Below are positions 1 to 8,400 of a stretch of 64,000 nt of DNA, in pieces (positions within the stretch are counted from its first letter, which is position 1; each line of letters begins with the position of its first letter). This DNA comes from FEN-987 sp049521055 (lineage in GTDB: Archaea > Thermoproteota > Bathyarchaeia > 40CM-2-53-6). The stretch covers positions 1 to 64,000 of the forward strand of contig JBEKPE010000004.1 in assembly GCA_049521055.1 (NCBI GenBank). The letters run 5' to 3'. Under the pieces are notes generated by a model that worked only from the letters and a program-made list of their open reading frames with translations, was not told where the DNA came from and did not search any database. Position numbers and translations under genes: made by a program.

Positions 1-2
1 TG

Positions 3-236
3 TCAAGACTCGAGAAGAAGCCTAATCGAAAGCTGCGCAAAGAGGATTATCAGATTCTGGAACACTTCAGTGCGAGACCGAAGCGCCTATGGTACATAGC
101 GGGCGGTCACATGGCCTTGAAAATCGAAGAACGATACGGAACAGCGGCGTTGCAGAACATAGTGAAGAAAGGCCACGCGATGTTCTTCAGAACATACGAG
201 GAGATACAAAATCCCGCAGGTCGGAGGAGTGCCTAG
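3..236 (+). CDS. C-terminal end of a protein of unknown function (truncated by window start)
   Basis: An open frame enters from the left edge and stops with TAG at 234-236, giving 77 residues. It contains a segment reading WYIAGGHMALKIEERYG followed by a phenylalanine-rich stretch. The mix of charged and aromatic residues looks like a folded C-terminus, and the segment loosely recalls the end of DUF2268-type putative Zn-protease domains, but I cannot assign a family. The stop overlaps the stop of the convergent nitroreductase gene by 4 bases. The start lies outside the window. Confidence 0.55.
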   Translation, partial: SRLEKKPNRKLRKEDYQILEHFSARPKRLWYIAGGHMALKIEERYGTAALQNIVKKGHAMFFRTYEEIQNPAGRRSA

Positions 237-760
237 TCGGTCTGTGGGAAGTCTCCCGAAAAGATTTCCTCAATCGCTCTCCTAGGCGCAGCTGCCGGCT
301 GCTCAGCCGCGTAACCTAACGAGAACATCGCTACGGGGCGTATCGACTTAACATCCAAAACCTGTCGTACCTTCTCCTCGTCAAAGTCCCCAATCCAGAC
401 CGTGGCTAGGCCGAGATCTACAGCGGCCAGCATGGCAAACGTCCCGGCAATCGTCGCATCCTGCACGCTGTAAAGCTCCGAACCTCTCTCACCATATCTC
501 TCTGCTGAGCGGTCTGGGTCTGCACAGAAGACCAAGCAGATGGGTGCCTGCACTATGAACCCTGCGTCATAGGCCGCTTTCGAGAGGGCCGTTCTCTTAG
601 CTTGGTCCCGAACCACCTTGACTTGGTAGGCTTGCAGGTTTCCTGCAGAAGGAGCCAAGTTGACCACTTCAAAGATACGTTTCAGTTTGCTTTCCTCAAC
701 GGGCTGAGGCTTGTAGGAGCGTATGGATCGTCTCTGAGTTAGAACTTCAACGAACTCCAT
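233..760 (-). CDS. nitroreductase family protein
   Basis: A 175-residue protein of the FMN-dependent nitroreductase family, which uses NAD(P)H to reduce nitro compounds, quinones or flavins as a cytoplasmic homodimer. The N-terminal RRSIRSY (residues 10-16) is the usual FMN-phosphate motif, followed by LAPSAGNLQ (about 36-44), also typical. The C-terminal glycine-rich segment (WIGDF, then FSLGYA) matches the family. Length is normal for the short single-domain form. It stands alone, convergent with the truncated gene at the left edge. The substrate cannot be inferred. Confidence 0.9.
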   Translation of the reverse strand: MEFVEVLTQRRSIRSYKPQPVEESKLKRIFEVVNLAPSAGNLQAYQVKVVRDQAKRTALSKAAYDAGFIVQAPICLVFCADPDRSAERYGERGSELYSVQDATIAGTFAMLAAVDLGLATVWIGDFDEEKVRQVLDVKSIRPVAMFSLGYAAEQPAAAPRRAIEEIFSGDFPQTD

Positions 761-1507
761 AGGGGATCTTCTTTGAAGTTGGGCGAGAATGGATTAAAGG
801 TGAATTCTTGGCAACCACACACGGTTCTGTCACCTCTTTTCATGGATTAATTTCAGTGATCTCACTGCTTAATTCTGGGACCAGCGCCCGCTTTCTTAGT
901 CATCAGTCGATGAAGCCCCGTCTATGGTGGGATGTGGGTTTTCACCCGAATTAGCCGACGGGGCCGATGGTGGGGTAGGGAGTTGCTTGGACCAAGCGTA
1001 AAACCCTGACTGGCAACATGGTCTAGCTGATCCGGTGAATGCCGGATGAGAGGGCTGCGCTGGATATCCAGCGCTTTATTTTCTGGTTCGGCCCCGTCGC
1101 GTCTGCAGTTGAAGCGATGGTACAGGAACCCCAGACTGAGGGTAATCCTGAAAGTCGATGCAGACGAGTTAGCAAATCGGCCACTCGCCGACAAGTTAAC
1201 AGAACCGCAACCACTATTGAATCCCGCGAGACGTGAACTAACACTAAACGCTGGGGCTGGAGATTTCTCTTCATACACGAAAAACAGAATCGAGGTACGG
1301 CTGAGTTTTGTTGGTGTTTACATTGGGTTATGGAGAGAATCTGGCTGGTGAGTATGTTTCCAGATCGGGGTTTGTTTGTCCGGACATAATCTGCCCACAC
1401 CCTAGCCTAGGTCAAGCCCCCACGGGAAACGTTCTATTCGCGCGTCCAGGTTATTGCAATTAGGGACTGTCTTGGCTAGACGTGAATGGCAGAGGAAACG
1501 GGGCAGA
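761..1507. other. 747-bp stretch without a confident gene
   Basis: Several short frames overlap here on both strands, but none has a recognisable domain, a good ribosome-binding site or sensible composition. The one solid element is a 56-bp sequence at 1338-1393 that is about 89% identical to the 3' end of the broken FAD oxidoreductase gene downstream. The stretch therefore looks like debris from a duplication and decay of that gene. Confidence 0.5.
1338..1393 (-). repeat. Partial duplicate of the 3' end of the FAD oxidoreductase gene
   Basis: This 56-bp segment matches 2683-2738 at 50 of 56 positions without a gap. The match covers the last codons of the FAD-dependent oxidoreductase encoded on the minus strand (2673-3633). 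No longer homology is visible around it, so it is a fossil piece of a second copy or of a tandem duplication. Confidence 0.75.
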
Positions 1508-1723
1508 ATGATTCCCGGAAGGAGAATGGAATCTGAGAAGAGTTTGGACTTGAATGAAGCTACTAGGCGTGCGGAACTATTCGCTAGAACCGCGTGGCAT
1601 CAGGCAGCGGTTACCGACAAGTACGAAGATGCGGAGTTCTATGTTATCAAAGGCGTTTCTCCCAGGGGCGGGTGGACTGTTATGTTTGATAAGAGAAGCG
1701 GCAAAAGAGTAATCCCTCCATAA
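1508..1723 (+). CDS. small hypothetical protein
   Basis: A frame of about 71 codons. The C-terminal half (EDAEFYVIKGVSPRGGWTV) looks like a small alpha/beta fold with an amphipathic helix before it (EATRRAELFARTAWHQ). I do not recognise a family. Two starts are possible, ATG at 1508 and ATG at 1526. A purine-rich AAGGAG lies between them and is too close to the second, so the first is slightly preferred. It is followed at 1748 by another small frame on the same strand. Confidence 0.5.
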   Translation: MIPGRRMESEKSLDLNEATRRAELFARTAWHQAAVTDKYEDAEFYVIKGVSPRGGWTVMFDKRSGKRVIPP

Positions 1724-1747
1724 TACAGGTGGGCTTAAAGTCGGCTG

Positions 1748-1948
1748 GTGCGCACACACACAACACCAAAAGAGGACGATGAAAAACCAGATTCTGTTGT
1801 GTCTGTGAACAGGCTGGTTAGCACCATCAAGAAAAAATGGGAATCAAGATTAGTCAAGAAGATCCTCATCACGCATAAGTGTGATATTGCCTCTGTCGGT
1901 GACGGCTCGCTCGGTTCTCGCGTTTGGTTAGAAATCAAGCCACAATAG
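1748..1948 (+). CDS. possible small basic protein
   Basis: A 66-codon frame rich in Lys/Arg in its middle (STIKKKWESRLVKKILITHK). It overlaps the first codons of the next gene by about 25 bases in another frame. No family or clear ribosome-binding site is visible. It may be a real small protein or a chance frame. Confidence 0.25.
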   Translation: MRTHTTPKEDDEKPDSVVSVNRLVSTIKKKWESRLVKKILITHKCDIASVGDGSLGSRVWLEIKPQ

Positions 1949-2472
1949 CCCTAGTCGTAATCATTCTGGTTTTTCTTGATGCTGGAAAGGTATATACCGT
2001 CCAAACGATCAAAGTTACCCCCAACACGGTCATTCAAGGGGATACCTTCCAAGTCTCCGGCGGCGGATACACAATCCAGGCGCCTGATGAAGTTGCGGTT
2101 AGGGTCTGGTCGGACAACACCGGAGTCTGTACGGGGTCCGTTCTAAACAATATTTTTGCAGACAAGGCCTTTGTTGATAATTCGGGTAACATTGGTCCGA
2201 TAGCAATCTCTACTTCTGGATACCCAATTGGGGTACATTGCGTAGAGACGATTCAATTCTCTGACGGGATTACTCTGGCGTCGAGCTTCGTGAATGTCTT
2301 GGAGCAGGCGATAACCACCGTCACGAGTACCGCCACCGTCGCTCTGACCACTGTTTCCACATGTTTATCCTCAATCGGAGAATACCCATACGGTCTAGCC
2401 ATCCTAGTGTTTCTAACTGCAATCGCGTACGGAATTATCCGACGCAGAACCCATAATCCAAGGCAAGTCTAA
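1924..2472 (+). CDS. small surface protein with C-terminal PEY-type anchor
   Basis: A 182-residue predicted exported protein. The N-terminal hydrophobic segment (ATIALVVIILVFLDAG) serves as signal peptide. The body is a compact beta-rich domain (IKVTPNTVIQGDTFQVSGGG) like bacterial-Ig or invasin-type extracellular modules. The C-terminus has the sequence GEYPYGLAILVFLTAIAYG followed by IIRRR: a short E-Y-P-x-G motif, one membrane helix and an Arg cluster. The same tail occurs at the ends of the proteins encoded at 54135-55100 and, as PEF, 43481-47998. This suggests a shared anchoring or sorting signal. The start is probably TTG or GTG. Confidence 0.7.
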   Translation: MVRNQATIALVVIILVFLDAGKVYTVQTIKVTPNTVIQGDTFQVSGGGYTIQAPDEVAVRVWSDNTGVCTGSVLNNIFADKAFVDNSGNIGPIAISTSGYPIGVHCVETIQFSDGITLASSFVNVLEQAITTVTSTATVALTTVSTCLSSIGEYPYGLAILVFLTAIAYGIIRRRTHNPRQV

Positions 2473-2510
2473 CTACGACTCCATCGTTCCACCGTCGATC
2501 CCGTTTTCGG

Positions 2511-2617
2511 TGTGTGTGTGGTATAGCTAGTGCGAGCACCCGAAATTGAACCGTCAGTCCAGGCGTTTTTTTGTGTGTGTAGGCACAGTGGTGCGGGCAT
2601 CAGAATTTGAACTTCCG
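2511..2617. repeat. imperfect tandem repeat resembling tRNA 3' ends
   Basis: Two units of about 50 bases (2511-2560 and 2571-2617) each begin with a GT-rich run and continue GTGCGRGCAYC, then a GAAATTGAAC or GAATTTGAAC core. Read on the minus strand, the core resembles the T-loop and acceptor end of a tRNA. Neither unit folds into a full T arm, so they are at best degraded tRNA-derived sequence. Confidence 0.3.
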
Positions 2618-2672
2618 TAAATATCGTGCAGGCACGCTGGCCGTCAGCAATCGACGTTAATCCTGTATGGAG

Positions 2673-3633
2673 CTAGCGAAGTAATCTGGCTGGTGAGTAT
2701 GTTTCTAGATCAGGATTTGTTGGTCCGGTCATGATCTGTTCAGCCATCAATTCGCCGATTACTGGGGCGAACATTACTCCTTTACCTGAATCTGCAAAAG
2801 CCACCCAGAGATTGTCGTACACACATCTCCCCACCACAGGTTCGCAGTCGCGAGTTGTCTCGACCAGTCCCGCCCAAGGTCTAAGCACCTTAACATCCCG
2901 CAACGCGGGCATGAAACGGATGAGTTCGGCCGCAGCCTTCTCAAGGAATTCCAGTGTGGTCGAGTTATCCTTGCGGACTTCCTTCCCCGTTGTGGGGAGT
3001 TCGCAGACTATTTCTCCGCGAAGGCTTTGTGTGAAAGAGATTCCGTCAGGGTATTCTTGGATCATGGGGCCTAGGAAGAATCTTAGGGGTTCGGTTGCAA
3101 GCATCTCTTGCTTCACAAGTTCCGTAGGAACGTCGAGTCCGACGGATCGAAGTATTTCCCTAGACCCTGTACCCGCCGCAACCACATAGGTATCCGCCTC
3201 GACGAGGCCGGCCGTCTCCTTTCGAGAAAGTACCTCCCACAATCGAGGATACATCTAGGAACGGGTAGTGATTTTCAATCTCCTCAGGAGTCAGAACATT
3301 CGTGTCAACGCCTAGCGAGCGCTGGAGCTTTGCGTTGGACTCAAGTTCTCCAAGCTGTTCTTTTCCGGTTGCAACCATAAGGTGCCCGTCGCGACGAAAT
3401 GGGATGTTGAAGTTGAGTTCGGCGGAAAGCTGATTCATCAGCTCCCGGTTCTTCTTGGCAAGCCTGATGTCTGGCTCATTCTTCCATTGCGAGTGGACTG
3501 CGCCGATCGCTCTTACGCTCAGCCCACTTCCCGGGTACTGTTTTTCAAGAACGGTCACGTCGGCGCCCCGCTTGGCCAGGTTGTAAGCAATACTCAAGCC
3601 CAGTATTCCTGCGCCAATGACTACGACTTTCAC
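2673..3633 (-). pseudogene. broken FAD-dependent D-amino-acid/sarcosine-oxidase-type dehydrogenase subunit
   Basis: The N-terminal part begins at GTG 3633 with the dinucleotide-binding VVIGAGILGLSIAYNLAKRG of the DAO superfamily. It runs in frame to the residues GTFSKGDG near 3210. The C-terminal part then continues in another frame as GLVEADTYVVAAGTGS to 2673. Between these two points DAO-family proteins normally have about 60-70 more residues. An out-of-frame internal deletion is therefore the simplest reading, not a single-base error. The start overlaps the stop of the BFD-type gene by GTGA, showing translational coupling, so this was the catalytic beta subunit of the operon. A fragment of its 3' end is duplicated at 1338-1393. 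Confidence 0.8.
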
Positions 3634-3899
3634 TTTTCCTCTCTTCCCGCTAAGACACCGAGCCGAACTGGGTCGAGAAGTGGCCTTTGGGTGGTCAGGT
3701 GTTGGTCGGAGGGTTTCAGATGTTTCTGGGTGGCGAGTAATCTCAATACTTGAAGCATGCATGTTTTGCCTTGGCAGGGGCCTGTGGAGAAGCCGGCGTA
3801 CCTTTTCAGGCTTTCAATGTCGTCGTAGCCCAGATGTATGGCTTCCAGCACGTCCTCCTCGGTCAGATCTTCACAGAAACAGACGAACTTCTTTCCCAT
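3630..3899 (-). CDS. BFD-like [2Fe-2S] protein of a multi-subunit amine dehydrogenase
   Basis: An 89-residue protein with cysteines at 7, 9, 42 and 47 (CFC, then GPCQGKTC). This is the C-x-C-x32-C-x4-C pattern of bacterioferritin-associated-ferredoxin-like domains. Such stand-alone domains are subunits of HcnABC, opine oxidase and D-hydroxyproline dehydrogenase complexes. They pass electrons between the FAD site and the acceptor flavoprotein. The gene lies 2 bases after the ferredoxin gene upstream and overlaps the start of the broken FAD subunit by 4 bases. After the Fe-S domain the last 30 residues are low complexity. Confidence 0.85.
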   Translation of the reverse strand: MGKKFVCFCEDLTEEDVLEAIHLGYDDIESLKRYAGFSTGPCQGKTCMLQVLRLLATQKHLKPSDQHLTTQRPLLDPVRLGVLAGREEK

Positions 3900-3901
3900 C
3901 C

Positions 3902-4402
3902 TTACACACCCGCCTTAATCGCCCTAGCCTCGAGGAGCCATTCGGTTGGAACCTCAATCGTGACCAACGCTGTCCCGTCGTTGCGTTCGGGTGGAAGTAC
4001 TCGTGCCACCTTACTCGTCCCGAGAACGGTCCCTTTTCTGTTCAGAGCCGTAACTTGATCTCCGGTTTTCGGAACGGGTAGAAACTCGTAGGGCAACGTA
4101 ACGTAACCGACCCCGTCTCCTTCCCTCAGAAGAAAAGCGGCAAGGCCGGGGCATACCATCGCGCAGGCCATGCAACCTGTGCATTTGTCGTAATCGACTC
4201 TCGGAATATCGTTGATTCTGGCCATTTGAATGGCGCCAAGCTTGCATGCGACGACGCAGGAATTGCATGGAATCTCTTGAATACATTCAATCATTGCTAC
4301 TGGCCGCTTCTCCCTCAGCCTTTCAGTGGGTGGGACTAAGTTGAAAGACGCTAGATCCTCTAACCCAACGATGCCGTTGCTAAGATACTGCTTCTGCTCC
4401 AA
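3902..4402 (-). CDS. polyferredoxin subunit (two [4Fe-4S] motifs)
   Basis: A 166-residue iron-sulfur protein. Cysteines 46, 49 and 53, with 40 as a possible fourth, form the first site. Cysteines 74, 77, 80 and 84 (CTGCMACAMVC) form a canonical second [4Fe-4S] site. The C-terminal half is beta-rich and may cover the clusters. The gene overlaps the end of the upstream flavoprotein gene by 23 bases and precedes the BFD gene by 2 bases, so it belongs to the same electron-transfer chain. It probably replaces or supplements the Fe-S relay of bacterial D-hydroxyproline dehydrogenases. Confidence 0.85.
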   Translation of the reverse strand: MEQKQYLSNGIVGLEDLASFNLVPPTERLREKRPVAMIECIQEIPCNSCVVACKLGAIQMARINDIPRVDYDKCTGCMACAMVCPGLAAFLLREGDGVGYVTLPYEFLPVPKTGDQVTALNRKGTVLGTSKVARVLPPERNDGTALVTIEVPTEWLLEARAIKAGV

Positions 4403-5987
4403 TCTTCACACCCTCAGTTAGCATGATGCTCTCTAGCCCTCGGCGAATCTTCTCGCCGAATGGTCCCGACCGATCCTCATCCAGCCTCTTGGTCCAAGCC
4501 TCCAATTGTTCTTCGTCTCCCGGAAGCCCGAGTCCGGATTTGAGTGATGCGTGTACGCCGACGATTTGCCCTTCGAGCATGGCCGTGGTGGCTTCCTCTA
4601 TCCCCGAAACGTCACCCGCCACGTAGACTCCATCAGCTACTTCCATGTACTTCGTCCTGCGGGCAACGAACCCTCCAAGTTCTGGAACGAGCTGTAGTTG
4701 TGCTCCTGCGTGGGAGGCAAGCTCGTAGGTGGGCGTGAGGCCAACTGCGATGCAGATGAGGTCACAATCGATCTTCCGTTCTGTTCCAGGAATTGGGTTG
4801 AATGACTTGTCAATCTCGGCTATGATGGCCCCCTGGACCCTATTCCGTCCTATCGCTTTCACGACTGTGTGCGACGTGAGAATCTCAACTCCTTGACGTC
4901 GGACTTTGGCTGCGTGAACTAGGTATCCGCCGATTTTGGGTAGGGCCTCTACGATGGCAACAACGTTCACTCCCGCTTGGAGCAGTTGATAGGATAGGAT
5001 GAGGCCAACGTTTCCCGCACCGACAACAAGCGCCTTCTCGCCTGGTTTGACGGAATAGGTATTCATCAGGGTTTGTACCCCGCCGGCTCCGTAAACTCCC
5101 GGCAAATCGTTGTTCTCGAATAGCAGTGTTCTCTCATATGCTCCGGTGGCTATGATGATCTTCTTGGCGTGAATCTTCAGTAGTCGATTTTCCTGCGCAG
5201 CCGCCACAACGTGACCGTTGTAGATGCCGAATACGTCGCAGCCGAGGTAGGTTGTAATCTTCTTGTCTTCGCGGATCCTTTCTGTCAACTTCCCCGCTAT
5301 TCGTATCCCCCTGACGCCTGCGTAGTGTCGTGCGTCGCCGAAGAATCGATGGGTCTGTTTGACAAGTTGTCCTCCCAACATTCTCTTGTCATCAATCAAG
5401 ATGACTTTTCCACACCTCTTGGCCGCCTCAAGCGTAGCCGTTAGGCCGGCGGGGCCTCCTCCGATTACGACGACATCCGCCTCAACCGAAACCTTCGACC
5501 CCTCAGCTTTCCCGATTGACCCCTTGGATGGCAGGTGTCCCAATCCAACGAATCTCGTTAGGATTCTGAGGTAGGTTTCCCTCAGGAAGGAGGGATGAAT
5601 CATCTTTCGGTGGTAGAACCCCGACGCTAACGAGAAGTAGAAACTCATCTTGTCCATTACTGATAGGAGGTCGTGGTCGGCGTTGGGGAAACCATTCTGG
5701 CGCGAAACGTTCACGCCTTCCTTCACGTTGACCATGCATGTACGTACGTTCGGGACGCCGTCGACCGTCATCATGCACGCTGAACAACGTCCTATGGCGC
5801 AGAAGAACCCTCTAGGACGATGGTACTTCATGCTGCGACTAAAAATTCGCAACCCATTTGCGTAAAGTGCAGCCGCCACAGTCTCGTTCGCATACGCTTC
5901 GATCGGTCTACCTTCAAAATGGAAGGTAACCTTGTTTCCGCGATCGAACTTGAGCACGGGGTGTTGTGAAATCCTAGTATCCGTCAA
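4380..5987 (-). CDS. NAD(P)/FAD-dependent oxidoreductase with N-terminal [2Fe-2S] domain (HcnAB / D-hydroxyproline dehydrogenase alpha type)
   Basis: A 535-residue fusion. Residues 1-95 are a plant-type ferredoxin domain with cysteines 63, 68, 71 and 84. From 170 there is a pyridine-nucleotide-disulphide-type flavoprotein domain with GGGPAG at 176-181 for FAD. A second GxGxxG (VVGAGNVGLILS) near 320 would bind NAD(P). The C-terminus carries a conserved YVAGDVSG FAD motif. This is the layout of the alpha subunit of sarcosine oxidase, opine oxidase and D-hydroxyproline dehydrogenase. It would take electrons from the FAD beta subunit, whose gene here is broken. Genes overlap or abut, so the five form one operon read right to left. 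Confidence 0.88.
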   Translation of the reverse strand: MTDTRISQHPVLKFDRGNKVTFHFEGRPIEAYANETVAAALYANGLRIFSRSMKYHRPRGFFCAIGRCSACMMTVDGVPNVRTCMVNVKEGVNVSRQNGFPNADHDLLSVMDKMSFYFSLASGFYHRKMIHPSFLRETYLRILTRFVGLGHLPSKGSIGKAEGSKVSVEADVVVIGGGPAGLTATLEAAKRCGKVILIDDKRMLGGQLVKQTHRFFGDARHYAGVRGIRIAGKLTERIREDKKITTYLGCDVFGIYNGHVVAAAQENRLLKIHAKKIIIATGAYERTLLFENNDLPGVYGAGGVQTLMNTYSVKPGEKALVVGAGNVGLILSYQLLQAGVNVVAIVEALPKIGGYLVHAAKVRRQGVEILTSHTVVKAIGRNRVQGAIIAEIDKSFNPIPGTERKIDCDLICIAVGLTPTYELASHAGAQLQLVPELGGFVARRTKYMEVADGVYVAGDVSGIEEATTAMLEGQIVGVHASLKSGLGLPGDEEQLEAWTKRLDEDRSGPFGEKIRRGLESIMLTEGVKIGAEAVS

Positions 5988-6011
5988 GATTGTCCCTTCT
6001 GCCCCCGATCA

Positions 6012-6338
6012 TCAATGGTCTACTTCCAGAAGGTATTCTCGAACATCGAGGTCGTCGTATTCGACATCGATAGCTTGCCTTGGGCAGGCGCCGACGCACT
6101 GCCAGCAAAGGAAGCATTCGGGTACGTGGTACCTAATCGCGAGGTTGACCGGCTTGGGGGACGATATGATGCGTTCATGGAAACTTTCGAGCGCGGGACT
6201 GTTCTTCACAAAATCGTCGACTGGCTTGCACCATCGTCCGTTCGTGGAGTGTTCAAAGACTGAGCCGGGGCAACTACTGATGCATGCTCCGTCTCCATCG
6301 CATTTGCTATAGTCAACCACGAGATAGGGCAATTCCAA
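6012..6338 (-). CDS. ferredoxin with one CxxD-type and one normal cluster site
   Basis: A small two-cluster ferredoxin of about 108 residues. The second site is canonical (CFLCWQCVGACP). In the first site (KCDGDGACISSCP) the second cysteine is replaced by Asp, as in the Pyrococcus-type CxxD ferredoxins that hold a labile [4Fe-4S] or a [3Fe-4S] cluster. The frame is open further upstream to 6443, but those residues do not resemble a ferredoxin. TTG at 6336-6338, just before the first cluster motif, is a better start. It lies 24 bases upstream of the flavoprotein gene on the same strand. Confidence 0.75.
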   Translation of the reverse strand: MELPYLVVDYSKCDGDGACISSCPGSVFEHSTNGRWCKPVDDFVKNSPALESFHERIISSPKPVNLAIRYHVPECFLCWQCVGACPRQAIDVEYDDLDVREYLLEVDH

Positions 6339-7269
6339 CCGCGAAGATGAGATTGAGAGTTCTCTTAAGCATGCGGCATTTACAGCCCGTATTCTATAGA
6401 ACCCACTAGGAGTTGAACCTCGCAGACAGGGACAGAGCATCAAACAAGAGTGCCCACGGCGAGAACGCCCTTTTTCGTGAATGCGTAAAGGCTCGAATCG
6501 AGGCGTTCCAAGCCTAAGAATGGTAAACCAATGTTTTGTTAGTCGAACCGTGATTTGGCGGGCCCGCCGGGTTCCGCATCAAATTTGGTTCTGAAAATGG
6601 TACTCTCTTGGGGTCTTTGTTCGGGTTCAAGCCGTCTAGGGTACGCAACCGGAATTTAGCTTTGTCACAGCTTTGGGATGAAGTGGTGGGATTGGTGGGA
6701 TTTGAACCCGCGATTCGTAGGACTAATGACGAATTTTAGAAGCCCGAAGCCAGAAGGGATTCAAACTCCCTTGACGAGCGAATTCTCCGATTGTCGTCTC
6801 ACTTTCCGTCAAGTTGTGAATGTTCTGTTGCTCTAAGCACGTAGATTGACGCTAAGACAAAGACTGCCTCCAGCAGCTTTGCAATGACGCCTCACAAAGA
6901 ATGGTTGTGAGAGGACACCAGACAGTGTCACCTCAGCCGCCGACATCGTAATATTTCGTCACCCTCTCCATAGTCCCCATCCGTTTTCGGCATCGGTGCC
7001 CGAAATTTCGAGGACACCCGTCGACTAGAAATGATAATTGACTAACAACCAATCCACTCATCCTTGTGTGTGTCTCGCGCGCATCTCTTGGGCGCTAGGC
7101 CCTGACTGTCGTGAGTTATTACTCGCCTTTAGGTGCAACTAATATGAGCTGCCTCTGTTTCGGGAATCATTGATTCACGGCGAAAGTCAAAAGACTCGGC
7201 AACGAGCACGTTCGGAGCAGCGTCGTAACTGGTGGGTTAACGGGGTTAGAAAAAGCGCTGAAAATTGCT
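6339..7269. other. long intergenic stretch at the left end of the island
   Basis: No convincing gene on either strand. It holds the putative att copy at 6556-6571. A sequence at 6685-6716 resembles the 3' end of a tRNA on the minus strand (T-loop GGTTCAAATCC followed by an end in CCA), but four-fifths of the T stem pairs and no 5' half is present. A second T-loop-like hairpin lies near 6753-6772. These may be tRNA debris. Confidence 0.45.
6556..6571 (-). repeat. putative att site: 3' fragment of tRNA-Lys
   Basis: A 16-base sequence identical, and in the same orientation, to 22627-22642, the last 16 bases of the tRNA-Lys gene. It covers the 3' strand of the T stem, the acceptor strand, the discriminator and CCA. 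Nothing tRNA-like continues beyond it, as expected for the displaced 3' end left by integration into a tRNA. The central 12 bases are palindromic. Confidence 0.65.
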
Positions 7270-7273
7270 AATG

Positions 7274-7281
7274 GATATATA
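7274..7281 (+). promoter_or_regulatory. archaeal TATA box for the ABC ATPase gene
   Basis: GATATATA lies 34 bases before the ATG at 7315. Transcription about 25 bases downstream of such a box would give a leader of only around 10 bases. Confidence 0.55.
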
Positions 7282-7314
7282 CGGAGATTCGAAGTAAGGC
7301 AACATCGATAAGCC

Positions 7315-8400
7315 ATGGCCGATGTCAGACTTGAGGGTTTGACAAAGGTTTTCGGTAGCGTTCGGGCCGTCGATAACGTTGATCTTTACATCAACGACAA
7401 AGAATTTCTGACCCTGCTTGGTCCTTCAGGTTGCGGGAAGACCACGACGATGCGCCTTGTGGCAGGGTTGGAGGACCCGACACAGGGTAAGGTCTACATT
7501 GGAGGCAAGTTAGTGAATGATCTTCCTCCCAAGCTGCGAGATGTTGCGATGGTCTTCCAGAACTATGCGCTTTATCCCCATATGACCGTCTATGACAACA
7601 TCTCGTTTCCGCTGAGAATGCGTAAGTACCCGAAAGATAAGATCAAAGAGAAAGTTACAACCACAGCCCAGCTTCTTGAGATCCAAGAGCTTCTAGACCG
7701 CAAACCGCGACAGTTGAGCGGTGGCCAACAGCAACGCGTTGCCTTAGGCAGAGCGATTGTCCGTGAACCTCAAGTCTTCCTTATGGACGAGCCGCTAAGC
7801 AACTTAGACGCTAAACTCAGAATCTACATGCGTGCTGAGCTAAAACGCCTTCAGAAACGAATTGGGATCACCACGATCTACGTGACACATGATCAGGTGG
7901 AGGCGATGACAATGTCCGATCGCATCGCGCTTATGAATGCGGGCGCTATTCAACAATTGGCGACGTCGGATCAGATTTACAATCATCCCTCTAACCTTTT
8001 CGTGGCTGGATTCGTTGGAAACCCACCTATGAACTTCCTACCCTGCGTCCTCCATGAGGAAGATGACAAAACCATATTGGAGGCGGGAGCCTTCAAACTT
8101 GACATCACCGACATAAAAGGGACTGATGAATTAGGCATGACCTCGTCTGAGTTAACATTAGGCATAAGACCTGAGGATATTTCCGTTTCACAACAACGGT
8201 CTACTAGCTCCGTGGAAGCCACAGTCTACGTTGTAGAACCACTTGGATCGGAGGTGCTCGTCAATCTCAAGCTAGGTAATGAGATCGTGAAGGCTAGGGC
8301 ACCACCAAGCACGATGGTCAAAGTTGAAGACCAAGTCTATCTCACGTTCAACAAGGATAAGATGCATCTATTCGACAAAACTAAGAAATTGATAATCTGA
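7315..8400 (+). CDS. ABC transporter ATPase, MalK/UgpC type
   Basis: A 361-residue ATPase that powers a type I sugar-class importer from the cytoplasmic face. Walker A GPSGCGKT is at 36-43, the Q-loop Gln at 82, the signature LSGGQQQR at 134-141 and Walker B VFLMDEP at 154-160. The switch His is 192. Residues from about 235 form the C-terminal TOBE/OB regulatory domain typical of MalK-like subunits. It is transcribed away from the other transporter genes (binding protein at 13380, permeases at 17063 and 17919). It is the only ATPase in the island and so the likely partner. Confidence 0.92.
   Translation: MADVRLEGLTKVFGSVRAVDNVDLYINDKEFLTLLGPSGCGKTTTMRLVAGLEDPTQGKVYIGGKLVNDLPPKLRDVAMVFQNYALYPHMTVYDNISFPLRMRKYPKDKIKEKVTTTAQLLEIQELLDRKPRQLSGGQQQRVALGRAIVREPQVFLMDEPLSNLDAKLRIYMRAELKRLQKRIGITTIYVTHDQVEAMTMSDRIALMNAGAIQQLATSDQIYNHPSNLFVAGFVGNPPMNFLPCVLHEEDDKTILEAGAFKLDITDIKGTDELGMTSSELTLGIRPEDISVSQQRSTSSVEATVYVVEPLGSEVLVNLKLGNEIVKARAPPSTMVKVEDQVYLTFNKDKMHLFDKTKKLII

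Noticed and set aside
922..1400. Overlapping frames of 60-125 codons on both strands
   Set aside because: No recognisable domain, poor composition (Ser/Arg/His-rich) and mutual overlap. Better seen as debris or chance.
2511..2617. Possible CRISPR-like short repeats
   Set aside because: Only two imperfect units, no constant-length repeat or spacer pattern and no cas genes anywhere in the window.
6685..6716. A tRNA gene at the left end of the island
   Set aside because: Only a T-arm-like and CCA-like end is present; no matching 5' acceptor strand, D arm or anticodon arm was found nearby.
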